Shown in pieces: positions 37,590 through 45,883 of a stretch of DNA of 64,000 nt (position 1 is its first letter; each line of letters opens with the position of its first letter). Where the stretch lies: positions 2,256,117 to 2,320,116 of the forward strand of contig NZ_LR733406.1 in the NCBI RefSeq assembly GCF_902506505.1, in the 5' to 3' direction. A program made the position numbers and the translations under genes. This DNA comes from Pseudomonas sp. 8AS (GTDB lineage Bacteria > Pseudomonadota > Gammaproteobacteria > Pseudomonadales > Pseudomonadaceae). The notes beneath the pieces are model-generated. The model was not told the DNA's origin and ran no database searches. It worked only from the letters and a program-made list of their open reading frames with translations.

Positions 37590-39494
37590 ATGAAGCATGC
37601 GCAGAACTCACAAGCCCAGGATGAACCGGGCGATCCTCTGGAGCGCAGCCTGCAGGCGCGACGCCTGATGCAGATCGTCCATGTGCAGTGCGCGGTGCTG
37701 CTGTGCATCGGCGTGGAGCGGGTGGTTTCCGGACGCTGGCTGGACGTTGGCCTGGTGACGCTGGCGCTGCTGGTCGTGCTGGGCGGGCGGATGATGATCG
37801 GGCGCGGGCGGGTGAACATCGCCATGGCGATGATCCTGTTCAGCTTCACGGCGCTGGTCTCGGTGTCGCTGTGGTTCAGCCAGGGCCTCTACAGCGGGGC
37901 GGTGCTGTGTTTCCCGGGCATCCTGATCGTGGCCGGCATGGTGGCGCCGCTGCGCCTGTTCGTCGGCCTGCTGCTGAGCATCCTGACGGTGGTGGCCTTC
38001 CTCACTTACGCCGCACTCAGCGGCCTGCAGACTTTCACGCCGTTGCCCCTGGGCATCGGCCGCATGGTCAACGTCAGCGCGGTGCTGGTGATGTGTGCGG
38101 TGGCGGTGTGGCTGCTGGCCAACGACCTGCGCCGCACCCAGCTGCGCCTGCAGCAGGAGATACTGCGGGTGAAGGACTCGGAGGCCAGCTTCACCCACCT
38201 GGCGCAGCACGATGCCCTGACCAACCTGCCCAACCGCCTGCTGGTGCGCGACCGCATGGAGCAGGCCATCAGCCATGCGCGGCGCGACGCCAAGCGGGTG
38301 GCGTTGCTGTTCCTCGACCTGGACAACTTCAAGACCATCAACGATTCCCTGGGCCATGATGCCGGCGACGAATTGCTGCAGGAGGTGGCGCGGCGCCTGC
38401 AGGAGGCCGTGCGCGATATCGACACGGTGAGCCGCCAGGGCGGCGACGAGTTCCTCCTGGTGATGGCCGACGTGGAGGAGCTGGCGGCGGTCTCCGCGCT
38501 GGCCGCCCGCCTGCAGCAGCGCCTGGCCGACCCCTTCAGCCTCAAGGGCATGCAGATCGTCAGTTCCAGTTCCATCGGCATCTCGCTGTTCCCCGACGAC
38601 GGCGAGGACTTCGAGACCCTGCTCAAGCACGCCGACACCGCGATGTACCAGGCCAAGGCGGCCGGACGTAACACCTACTGCTTCTTCGACGAGCAGATGA
38701 ATGCTGATACCCGCGAGCGCCTCGGCCTGGAGCAGGACCTGCGCCAGGCGCTGAGCCGCGGGGAGTTCGTCCTGCACTACCAGCCGATCGTCGATCTGCA
38801 CGACGGCCGGTTGCTGGCCGCCGAGGCCCTGCTGCGCTGGCAGCACCCGCAGCGCGGCCTGGTCGGCCCCGATCTGTTTATCCGGGTCGCCGAGCAATCG
38901 GGGCTGATCGTCGAGATCGGCGAGTGGGTGCTGGACGAGGCCTGCCGTCAGGCCATGCTCTGGCAGGCCACCGGCCTGCCGCGCTTGGTGGTGTCGGTGA
39001 ATCTCTCGGCGGTGCAGTTCCGCCGCGGCAACCCGCAGGATCTGGTGGCGGCGGCGCTGAATCGCTACGGCCTGCCGCCGGGCTGCCTGGAACTGGAGCT
39101 GACCGAATCGATCCTGCTGCAGGATTCGCCGAGCTTCATCGAGCAGCTGCATCGCCTCAAGGCGCTGGGCGTGCGGCTGTCGATCGACGACTTCGGCACC
39201 GGCTATTCCAACCTGTCCTACCTGCAGCGCTTTCGCGTGGACAAGCTGAAGATCGACCAGTCGTTCGTGCGCAGGCTGCAGGGCAATCCGCAGGAGCAGG
39301 CCATCGTCACGGCAATTATCCAGATGGCCAGGAGCCTGAATCTGCTCACCACTGCCGAAGGCATCGAGGATGAGGAAACCCGCCAGTTGTTGGCCGCGCT
39401 CGGCTGCGACCAGGGCCAGGGCTACCTGTTCGCCCGGCCGCTGGCGGCCGATGACCTGCGCGCCTTTGTCGTCGGTACGCAGGTGCCGGCGTAG
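37590..39494 (+). CDS. Membrane GGDEF-EAL protein (c-di-GMP synthesis/breakdown)
   Basis: 634 residues. Residues about 25-175 hold five or six membrane helices (a MASE-like sensor that I cannot assign to a named class), then a linker helix 180-200, a GGDEF domain with intact GGDEF (284-288) and the inhibitory site R275-x-x-D278, and an EAL domain with EAL at 412-414 plus NLSAVQF, ELTES, DDFGTGYS, KIDQSFV and QGYLFARPL. Both catalytic halves look competent, so it may switch between making and degrading c-di-GMP. ATG 37590 was chosen because it opens the polar N-terminus just before the helices; the frame is open from 37470. It stands alone. Confidence 0.92.
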   Translation: MKHAQNSQAQDEPGDPLERSLQARRLMQIVHVQCAVLLCIGVERVVSGRWLDVGLVTLALLVVLGGRMMIGRGRVNIAMAMILFSFTALVSVSLWFSQGLYSGAVLCFPGILIVAGMVAPLRLFVGLLLSILTVVAFLTYAALSGLQTFTPLPLGIGRMVNVSAVLVMCAVAVWLLANDLRRTQLRLQQEILRVKDSEASFTHLAQHDALTNLPNRLLVRDRMEQAISHARRDAKRVALLFLDLDNFKTINDSLGHDAGDELLQEVARRLQEAVRDIDTVSRQGGDEFLLVMADVEELAAVSALAARLQQRLADPFSLKGMQIVSSSSIGISLFPDDGEDFETLLKHADTAMYQAKAAGRNTYCFFDEQMNADTRERLGLEQDLRQALSRGEFVLHYQPIVDLHDGRLLAAEALLRWQHPQRGLVGPDLFIRVAEQSGLIVEIGEWVLDEACRQAMLWQATGLPRLVVSVNLSAVQFRRGNPQDLVAAALNRYGLPPGCLELELTESILLQDSPSFIEQLHRLKALGVRLSIDDFGTGYSNLSYLQRFRVDKLKIDQSFVRRLQGNPQEQAIVTAIIQMARSLNLLTTAEGIEDEETRQLLAALGCDQGQGYLFARPLAADDLRAFVVGTQVPA

Positions 39495-39536
39495 CGGCAC
39501 TTTTGAACCTGCACTGAGGCGGTGCGCGCTTTGCCC

Positions 39537-40502
39537 TCAGTCCAGCGGCTGCGCTTGCCCGTCGATCAGCCAGCGCTGCTCCAGCCCCTGCGCCGTGCGC
39601 AGGACGAAGAGGGCATCCATGCCGCGCTCGGCCGCCAGCTTCATCCCGGCCTCTTCGCCCAGCACCAGCAGTGTCGTGGCCCAGGCGTCGGCCAGCATGC
39701 AACTGGCGGCCACTACCGTCACGGCCGCCAGGCGGTTGCGCAGGGGCGCCCCCAGGCCCGGGTGCATGGTGTGGGCAAAGCGCTGGTCGGCCACCTCGAC
39801 CCAGTGCCGATAGTCGCCCGAGGTGGCGATGGCGGCATCGTTGAGTTCCATCACGCCCATGGCTTCGCGTAGGCCGTAGGTGGGGTTTTCGATGGCGATG
39901 ACCCAGGGCTGGCCATCGGCCTTGTGGCCGCGGGCGCGCATTTCCCCGTCGATGCCGACCAGGTAGTGGCCAATCCCCCAGCCATCCAGGCAGCGCGCCA
40001 GTTCGTCGACGCCGAAGCCTTTGGCGATGCCGGCCAGGTCGAGGGTGATCGCACTGCGCTTGCGTACGCGCCCGTGCGCCGGGTCCAGCTCCAGGGCTGC
40101 GCCGGCGGCTCGACGCGGCTGGCGCTGCAGGGCATCGATCTGCGCGCTGTCCGGCTGGGGCCGCCCGGGGCCGAAGCCCCAGGCATTGACCAGGTCGCCG
40201 ACGCCGATATCGAAGGCGCCGGCGGACTGCCGGCCGACCCGCAGGGCCGTCGCCAGCACCTGGTACAGTTCGGCCGGCAGATCCAGCCATTGCCCGGTGG
40301 CAAGGGCATTGAGCCGGTTTAGCTGCGAGTCGGCTTGCCAGCTGGACATCTGCCGGTCCACCCGGTCGACTGCGGCGAACAGGCTGGCGCCGATGGCCGA
40401 CTCGTCCAGCCCGGGCTCGGCATAGAACAGCGCGCTGTAGCGTGTGCCCATGGTTGCGCCATTGAGGCTGTAGCGCTGCAGGCTGGGTGTTTCAGTAGAC
40501 AT
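39537..40502 (-). CDS. apbE: FAD:protein FMN transferase (ApbE family), no visible signal peptide
   Basis: 321 residues. ApbE cuts FAD and attaches FMN to a Thr or Ser of a target protein. Family blocks are ATMGTRYS, SAGAFDIGVGDLVNAWGFG, DLAGIAKGFGVDELA, AIATSGDYRHW, HTMHPGLGAPL and MLADAWATTLLVLG, with the aspartate that binds Mg in the last. Most ApbE proteins are periplasmic lipoproteins; here the N-terminus MSTETPSLQRYSLNGATMGT is polar and neither the ATG (40502) nor the GTG (40508) adds a signal peptide. The start overlaps the end of the PepSY-reductase gene, so the three genes 42744-39537 are one operon. Confidence 0.9.
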   Translation of the reverse strand: MSTETPSLQRYSLNGATMGTRYSALFYAEPGLDESAIGASLFAAVDRVDRQMSSWQADSQLNRLNALATGQWLDLPAELYQVLATALRVGRQSAGAFDIGVGDLVNAWGFGPGRPQPDSAQIDALQRQPRRAAGAALELDPAHGRVRKRSAITLDLAGIAKGFGVDELARCLDGWGIGHYLVGIDGEMRARGHKADGQPWVIAIENPTYGLREAMGVMELNDAAIATSGDYRHWVEVADQRFAHTMHPGLGAPLRNRLAAVTVVAASCMLADAWATTLLVLGEEAGMKLAAERGMDALFVLRTAQGLEQRWLIDGQAQPLD

Positions 40503-42717
40503 CTTCACGGTAGCGCCCCTGGGCTTTGAGGGTCGGTACGTCGAGGTCGAGCGGGGCCAGCACCTGATCCAGGGCCTGCATCACGCCCTTGGCCATCTCG
40601 CGGCTGCCGCAGACCAGGATCTGCGCGCCCTTGTCGATCAGTCGGCGCAGCTGCGTGGCATCCTCGCTGAGGCGCTGTTGCACATGGCTGCAGTCGCCGG
40701 CCCGCGAGAAGGCGGTGTGCAGGCGGGTCAGGCGCTGGTCGGCCAGGTAGTCGTTCAGTTCGGGCTGGTAGAGGAAGTCGGAGTCCGGACTGCGCCCGCC
40801 CCAGTACAGGTGCATCGGGTGCCTGGCCTTGTTGTGGCGGATGAAGCCGGTCAGCGGGCCGATGCCGGTGCCGGCGCCGATCAGCACCACCGGGTGTTTG
40901 CCGGATGCCGGGCGAAAGTCCGGATTGGCCTGGATGAAGGCCTCGATCCGCCCGCCCAGCGGCAGGTCATGCAGGAAGCCCGAGCAGAGCCCGTTGGCGT
41001 GTTTGCGCACGCAAATCTCCAGCACGCCGTCGCTGCAAGCGCTGGCCAGGGAGTAGAAGCGCGGCAGCGGGCTGCCCGGCGGCACGATGCCGACCAGGTC
41101 GCCGGCTTCGAAGCGGGGGCTGCGATTGCCGCCCAGCCAGCGCTGCAGCCGGTTGCCGGCGGACGTCGGGGCGGTTGCGGTGAAGCGCAGCACGCTGGTC
41201 GGGGCCTGCACCTGCTCGCCGTACTGCACCCGCTCGACCAGCTGCCAGGTGCGGGTCGGCGGCTGCTGAGGGCTATGGTGCAGGTTCAGCTCGCGGCCAA
41301 GTCGGCGGCCCAGGGTGTTGCCCCAGCGGGCGAATGCCTGGGCGCACTGCCGGTCGATGGTTTCGAGCGCCAGCAGCCGCGGCCAGCCGTGTTCGGCCAG
41401 GGCGGCGTCGCAGTCCCTGGCAAACTGGCAGAAACGCGGGAACTGCCGGTCGCCAAAGCCGAGCACGGCAAAGTGCAGGCGCGGATTGGCCGCGATGCGG
41501 CCCAGGCGCGCGAGGAACTGGCTGGCGCAGGCCGGGGCGCCACCATCGCCATAGGTGGCGGTGAGGATGAACAGGCGCTCGGCGCGCGGGTAGTCGGCGC
41601 GCAACTGGTTCATCGGCGCTGTGTGCACGCGCAGTCCGGCCTGGTTCAGGGCGGCATGCAGGGCCTTGGCGAAGCCCCAGGTGGCGTGGTTCTCGCTGCC
41701 GACCAGGATCACCGTGTCGGCGCTCTGTACGGCGCCATTGTTCGCCAGGCGCGGCATGGCCTGGCGCCGACGCCACCACAGGCGGACCCCGGTAAGGCTC
41801 ATCAGCGGTACGCTGAGGGCGCCGAGCCCCAGCAGCAGGCCGAGCCACCAGAGGCCTTCGCCGGTGTGCAGCCGGTAGATCAGCTCATACAGGCGGCGGG
41901 CGCTGTTGTGCGGGGTGAAGGACAGCTGTGCGCCGCTGGCCTGGTCGACATAGCCATCGCCCTGGGCAGTGCTGAGTCGGTAGGCGTCGTTCGGCTCGCC
42001 GGGGGCGGGGAAGGCCAGCTCGCGCAGGTCGTTCAGGTCGGTGGCGCGCAGGGCCGCCAGGCTGTGCAGCGGCGCGGCCGGGGCCGTGCTGAGGGCCTGC
42101 GGGAATTCGGCTTCGACGTCCATGCCGTCGCTCAGCAGCTCGAAGCTGACCGCCGACAGGTACAGCCCGCTCAGTGCCGACAGCAGCAGGCCGACAATGG
42201 CCAGGCGGCCGACTTCGGCATGCCAGCGCTGGCTCAGGTTGCCCTGCAGCGGGCGCAGCAGCTTGCCCCAGCCGCCCTGGCGCTTGGCCAGCAGGGCCGC
42301 CCCGGACAGGCTCAGCAGCAGCATGCACAGGGCGGCCGCGGCGACCAGGGCGCGGCCGGGCGTGCCGAGCAGCAGCGAGCGATGCAGCTCCTTGCTCCAG
42401 CTCGCCCAGTCGCTCGGCTCATGGGCGGCAATGCCTTGGCCGCTGAACGGGTCGACCCGCACGGAGCCGGGTTCGCCGGCCTGCTCGAAGTGCACGATGA
42501 CCGCGCCGTTCGGCGTCCGCTCGATCCGTTCGACACCCGGATAGTGCCGGGCAACCCGCTCGGCCAGGTCGGCCACGTTGACCTGGCCGGCAGCGGGAAG
42601 GGTCGCGTCGAGCCTTTCCAGGGCCGGCTGGGTCGCCGGCAACAGTGCGCTGAGGGCCAGCAGCATGACCAGCACGGCGGCGAACAGACCCGGTAGTGAA
42701 TGAAGCTGGCGCAGCAT
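40492..42717 (-). CDS. PepSY-associated membrane / flavodoxin / ferredoxin-NADP-type reductase fusion
   Basis: 741 residues. Order of parts: membrane helix (9-29) and PepSY-like domain to about 118; helices 124-145, 171-192 and, after a second periplasmic PepSY-like domain (195-285), 288-311; then a cytoplasmic flavodoxin domain (about 335-480, T-x-TYGDGGAP at 386-395), and a CysJ-like FAD/NADPH reductase module with RFYSLAS (553-559) and GAGTGIGPLTGF (614-625). Histidines His112, His166 and His284 beside the helices may bind haem. It would pass electrons from cytoplasmic NADPH through FAD, FMN and the membrane to the periplasm. ATG 42717 opens MLRQLHSLPG. The DUF2271 gene ends 27 nt upstream. 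Confidence 0.88.
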   Translation of the reverse strand: MLRQLHSLPGLFAAVLVMLLALSALLPATQPALERLDATLPAAGQVNVADLAERVARHYPGVERIERTPNGAVIVHFEQAGEPGSVRVDPFSGQGIAAHEPSDWASWSKELHRSLLLGTPGRALVAAAALCMLLLSLSGAALLAKRQGGWGKLLRPLQGNLSQRWHAEVGRLAIVGLLLSALSGLYLSAVSFELLSDGMDVEAEFPQALSTAPAAPLHSLAALRATDLNDLRELAFPAPGEPNDAYRLSTAQGDGYVDQASGAQLSFTPHNSARRLYELIYRLHTGEGLWWLGLLLGLGALSVPLMSLTGVRLWWRRRQAMPRLANNGAVQSADTVILVGSENHATWGFAKALHAALNQAGLRVHTAPMNQLRADYPRAERLFILTATYGDGGAPACASQFLARLGRIAANPRLHFAVLGFGDRQFPRFCQFARDCDAALAEHGWPRLLALETIDRQCAQAFARWGNTLGRRLGRELNLHHSPQQPPTRTWQLVERVQYGEQVQAPTSVLRFTATAPTSAGNRLQRWLGGNRSPRFEAGDLVGIVPPGSPLPRFYSLASACSDGVLEICVRKHANGLCSGFLHDLPLGGRIEAFIQANPDFRPASGKHPVVLIGAGTGIGPLTGFIRHNKARHPMHLYWGGRSPDSDFLYQPELNDYLADQRLTRLHTAFSRAGDCSHVQQRLSEDATQLRRLIDKGAQILVCGSREMAKGVMQALDQVLAPLDLDVPTLKAQGRYREDVY

Positions 42718-42743
42718 GGCGTGCCCTCCGCGGGCGGTTGCGA

Positions 42744-43214
42744 TCACAGGTCGTAGCTGAATGACTCGACGTAGCCAGTGCCATTGGCCGGCTGCCCCGC
42801 GCCTGCGCGGGTCAGCGGCACGCTGACTTCGGCACGGTTGTCGCGCTTGTCCTCCACGGCGCTGTCGATGCGGATCTGGTAGCCGGCATCGATCAGGCTG
42901 TCGGCCAGCTCGACCGCAACGCTGAGGTTGTCGCCGCTGCCGACGCTGGCGCCGCTGATGCCGTCAAACGCGCTGCGCTGCAGGCCGCTGCCGCGTGCCC
43001 AGTCGCGCAGGTGCTTGTAGTACTTGGGCTTCTTGCCGGCGACCCAGAGGGTCTGCTGGTATTGGCCCTGGGCGTCGGTCAGATAGATCGCCAGGTAGGC
43101 GTCATTGCCGCGGTAGTCCTTCAACTGGGTGTTCAGGGTTATTGCCTGGGCCTGCGCCAGGCCGGGTGCCACCATGGCGCCGGCCAGACACAGTGAGGTG
43201 GTGAGGGTTTTCAT
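42744..43214 (-). CDS. Exported DUF2271 protein with flavinylation-like motif
   Basis: 156 residues. A signal peptide (1-22 or 24, TSLCLAGAMVAPGLAQAQA) directs it to the periplasm. The mature part is a small beta-rich DUF2271 domain with the conserved GK-K-PKYYKHLRDW segment (60-72). D84-G-I-S-G-A-S90 follows, which matches the D-G-x-S/T-G-A-T/S motif modified by ApbE enzymes; Ser90 would be the FMN attachment site. DUF2271 proteins are reported with PepSY flavoreductases and ApbE, exactly the neighbours here, so this is most likely the periplasmic redox carrier of the operon. It is the first gene of the operon. Confidence 0.85.
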   Translation of the reverse strand: MKTLTTSLCLAGAMVAPGLAQAQAITLNTQLKDYRGNDAYLAIYLTDAQGQYQQTLWVAGKKPKYYKHLRDWARGSGLQRSAFDGISGASVGSGDNLSVAVELADSLIDAGYQIRIDSAVEDKRDNRAEVSVPLTRAGAGQPANGTGYVESFSYDL

Positions 43215-43262
43215 CGGCCTAATGTCCAGTGAGTGGGGATGGCTTGAGGCTACTCAGTGAAA

Positions 43263-43311
43263 CTGAATGCAAGCTGAACGCGCTTGTGCCGGGGCTTAAC
43301 GGTTCGTTAAG
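43263..43311 (-). promoter_or_regulatory. Tandem repeats with 11-bp period upstream of the DUF2271 operon
   Basis: On the coding strand of the operon, CTTAACGAACCGTTAAG (43311-43295) carries TTAA twice with an 11-bp period and is also a perfect dyad. It is followed 16 bp later by TTCAG-N6-TTCAG (43278-43263), again with an 11-bp period. Direct half-sites one helical turn apart are the form of OmpR-type response-regulator boxes. They lie 49-97 bp before the start codon. No two-component system is in the window. Confidence 0.45.
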
Positions 43312-43423
43312 GCAGGTCTGCTAGGGCGCTTGGTTGCAGGGGCGGCTGGGTGGCGCCGAGCCGCTCAGCGGCTTTTCCGGGCGCGCATGGGGTGTGGCCG
43401 CGAGGCTTGGCGTCGGCCTGGGG

Positions 43424-45712
43424 TCAGCGGTCGTCGAGGTTGTGGTACAGCTCGTTTTCTTGCTCGAAGTGCAGGCTCAGCACGGTGTCCAGGCGCACCA
43501 GCAGCAGCTGGATTTCTTCCAGCGATACCGTGCCGTGGGCGGCGCCAAGATCGCTGCTCATGCGGTCCAGCAGCTTGGCCAGGCGGAATATCTCGCGATG
43601 GGTGTGGCTCATGGCGGCCAGCGGGTCTTCGCCTTGCAGGTGTTTGACCAGCAATGGGTAAAGCGCGGTTTCGTCGTTCTCCTCATGCGGGATCAGGCGC
43701 TGCTGGAGCAGGATCACCAGCTGTTCGAGCCGGCTGCGAGCCTGCTCGGGTGCCAGACTGGCGACGTTCCTGGCCAGGGTGCCGACTTCCTCGAGGACTT
43801 GTGCCAGGTCTTCATGCTCGCGGTGCAGTTCGTCGACACTGGCGGCGCTGAGCTTGCTCGCGGCCCTGTGCCCCAGTCCGCCGCCGAGTGCGCGCAGGGC
43901 GTTGCCAATCACGGCGACGTCGATCACTTCCTGCAAGATGGCCCCGGCAAGCGCCGGCAGGTAGCCGAAGGCGGCGACCAGCATGGCCAGCGCCGAGAGC
44001 CCCATGCCGGCCAGCACCCCTTCGAGGGCGATCCGTTGCGAGCGCCGGGCGATCAGCAGGGCCTCGGCGACCCGATCCAGGCGGTCGACCAGCAGCACGA
44101 CCCCGGCCGCCTCGGAGGAGGCGGTGGCGCCATTGGCGCCCAGCGCGATGCCCACGTCGGCCGCGGCCAGGGCCGGCGCGTCATTGATTCCGTCGCCGAC
44201 CATCAGGGTTTTGCCGAGCTGACGACCCTGGGCCACGGCAGCCACCTTCTGCGCGGGGTCCAGCCCGGCCTGTACTTCATCGACGCCGGCGGCCAGGCCG
44301 ATCATCTGCGCAGCCTCCAGGCGGTCGCCGGTGAGCATGATGATCCGCTGGATGCCGGCCTGGCGCAGCAGGCGCAGGGCGTGCGGCGACTCGAGGCGCA
44401 GGCGGTCGGCAAACAGGGCGGCTCCGGCCACGGTACCGTCGATGGCAATGAAGCTGCCGCCGGACACCTGGTAGTCCATGCGTCGCAGCAAGGCATCGCT
44501 CCAGCTTCGGTCGGCGCCCGGTGCGGCCACGTAGGCATGCGCGCCGAGCCTGATTCGGTGCCCGTCGACCATGCCCGACAGGCCGGCACCGGGCTGTTCC
44601 TGTACGTCCTGCGGGGTGGCCAGCGACAGCCCGGCGTTGCTCGCGGCCTGGACGATGGCCGCGGAGATCGGGTGCGGCGAGGCCTGGGCCAGGGAGCCGG
44701 CAAAGAACAGCAACTGGTGCTTGCTGTAGTCCCCGGCGCTTTCCACCGTATTCACGCTGGCGTGCCCCGCTGTCAGGGTGCCGGTCTTGTCGAGAAACAG
44801 GATCTGCGCAGCGGCCAGCGCCTCGAGGGTGGCGCCGTCCTTGACCAGGATGCCGCGGTGGGCGCAACGCGAGACCCCGGCAATGATCGCCACCGGCACG
44901 GCAAGGATCAGCGGGCAGGGCGTGGCGACCACCAGCACCGCCAGGGCGCGCAGCGGATCGCCGCTGAACAGCCAGGCGCCACCGGCGAGCAGCAGGGTGA
45001 TGGGGACTAGTGCCAGGGCGTAGCGGTCAGCCAGGCGCACAAAGGGCGCGCGCGAATGGCGCGCGGACTCGACCAGGCGCACGATGCCGGCATAGGTGCT
45101 CTGGGCGGCCGAGCGGGAAGCCTGCAGGATGAAGGGGGCGCCGGCATTCACTCCGCCGCTGCGGATCGTCGCGCCGGGCAGGTAGCGTACCGGCAGCGGC
45201 TCGCCGGTGAGGGCCGATTCGTCGAGGAGCGCCGGTGTCTCCAGCAGGACGCCGTCGACCGGTATCACTTCGCCCATGCGCAGCAGCAGGCGATCGCCGG
45301 GGCCGATGGCGGTGGCGGGGATCTGCTCCAGGCTGCCGTCGGCGCTGTAGCGCCAGGCAATGCGGGGTGCGCGGTCGATCAGGCGGCGCAGTTCGCGCTC
45401 GGCGCGCTGTGAGGTGTAGTACTCCAGGGTGCGCCCGCCGGCCAGCATCAGGGCGATCACTGCGGCCACCAGGTCCTGATCGAGGAGGATGGCGCCGGCG
45501 ACCGAGAGCAGGGCGATGAGGTCGACACCCAGTTCGCGGTGGTAGAGGCGCACGATGATTTCAATTGCGAGCAGGCCGGCGACCACCAGTGCGCTGGCGC
45601 TCCACAGGAGTGCGGCGAAATCGCCATGGCCCAGGCCGCGCGCGACAAATCCGCTCAGCAGAGCCAGCAGTGTCAATCCCAGGAACAGCGGATTGATCCA
45701 GCCTTTGGCCAT
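43424..45712 (-). CDS. P1B-type metal ATPase with C-terminal hemerythrin domain (P1B-5-like)
   Basis: 762 residues, inner membrane. No N-terminal metal-binding domain; helices from residue 8, then actuator (TGE at 169-171), the membrane metal motif T264-P-C-P267, phosphorylation site D308-KTGTLT, SPHP of P1B ATPases, and hinge GDGINDAPAL. Residues 621-762 are a hemerythrin-like four-helix domain with His630, His633, His676, His703, His705 and His748 and nearby acidic residues (PHEENDE, LHFEQENE). The TPCP motif with this domain is the described P1B-5 group, linked to nickel, cobalt or iron export. The ribosome site CAGGAG precedes ATG 45712. It lies directly upstream of the DUF2271 operon on the same strand, 209 nt apart. 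Confidence 0.88.
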   Translation of the reverse strand: MAKGWINPLFLGLTLLALLSGFVARGLGHGDFAALLWSASALVVAGLLAIEIIVRLYHRELGVDLIALLSVAGAILLDQDLVAAVIALMLAGGRTLEYYTSQRAERELRRLIDRAPRIAWRYSADGSLEQIPATAIGPGDRLLLRMGEVIPVDGVLLETPALLDESALTGEPLPVRYLPGATIRSGGVNAGAPFILQASRSAAQSTYAGIVRLVESARHSRAPFVRLADRYALALVPITLLLAGGAWLFSGDPLRALAVLVVATPCPLILAVPVAIIAGVSRCAHRGILVKDGATLEALAAAQILFLDKTGTLTAGHASVNTVESAGDYSKHQLLFFAGSLAQASPHPISAAIVQAASNAGLSLATPQDVQEQPGAGLSGMVDGHRIRLGAHAYVAAPGADRSWSDALLRRMDYQVSGGSFIAIDGTVAGAALFADRLRLESPHALRLLRQAGIQRIIMLTGDRLEAAQMIGLAAGVDEVQAGLDPAQKVAAVAQGRQLGKTLMVGDGINDAPALAAADVGIALGANGATASSEAAGVVLLVDRLDRVAEALLIARRSQRIALEGVLAGMGLSALAMLVAAFGYLPALAGAILQEVIDVAVIGNALRALGGGLGHRAASKLSAASVDELHREHEDLAQVLEEVGTLARNVASLAPEQARSRLEQLVILLQQRLIPHEENDETALYPLLVKHLQGEDPLAAMSHTHREIFRLAKLLDRMSSDLGAAHGTVSLEEIQLLLVRLDTVLSLHFEQENELYHNLDDR

Positions 45713-45841
45713 CGTCGGGCGCTCCTGTTTGCCGGTGATCCGTGGAATTGTGCTCCAACCGCTATCAGCGTAGTTGGATTGAATGACAGGGATTCATTTC
45801 GCCGGGCGCGCGCGTGTCGTGTTTTTGCCGAGCAGAAACGC

Positions 45842-45865
45842 AAACGGCACCCGCAGGTGCCGTTT
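45842..45865. terminator. Terminator downstream of folD
   Basis: A perfect 10-bp stem, AAACGGCACC / GGTGCCGTTT, lies 19 nt after the folD stop on the leftward strand. T-runs are present in both directions. Confidence 0.8.
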
Positions 45866-45883
45866 TGCCGGGTTGCCCTGCAC

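Noticed and set aside
37608..39500. 630-residue minus-strand frame opposite the GGDEF-EAL gene
   Set aside because: Shadow of a gene whose GGDEF and EAL motifs are unmistakable.
40678..42696. 672-residue plus-strand frame opposite the PepSY-reductase gene
   Set aside because: No motif and a composition typical of antisense frames; the opposite strand has flavodoxin and reductase motifs in order.
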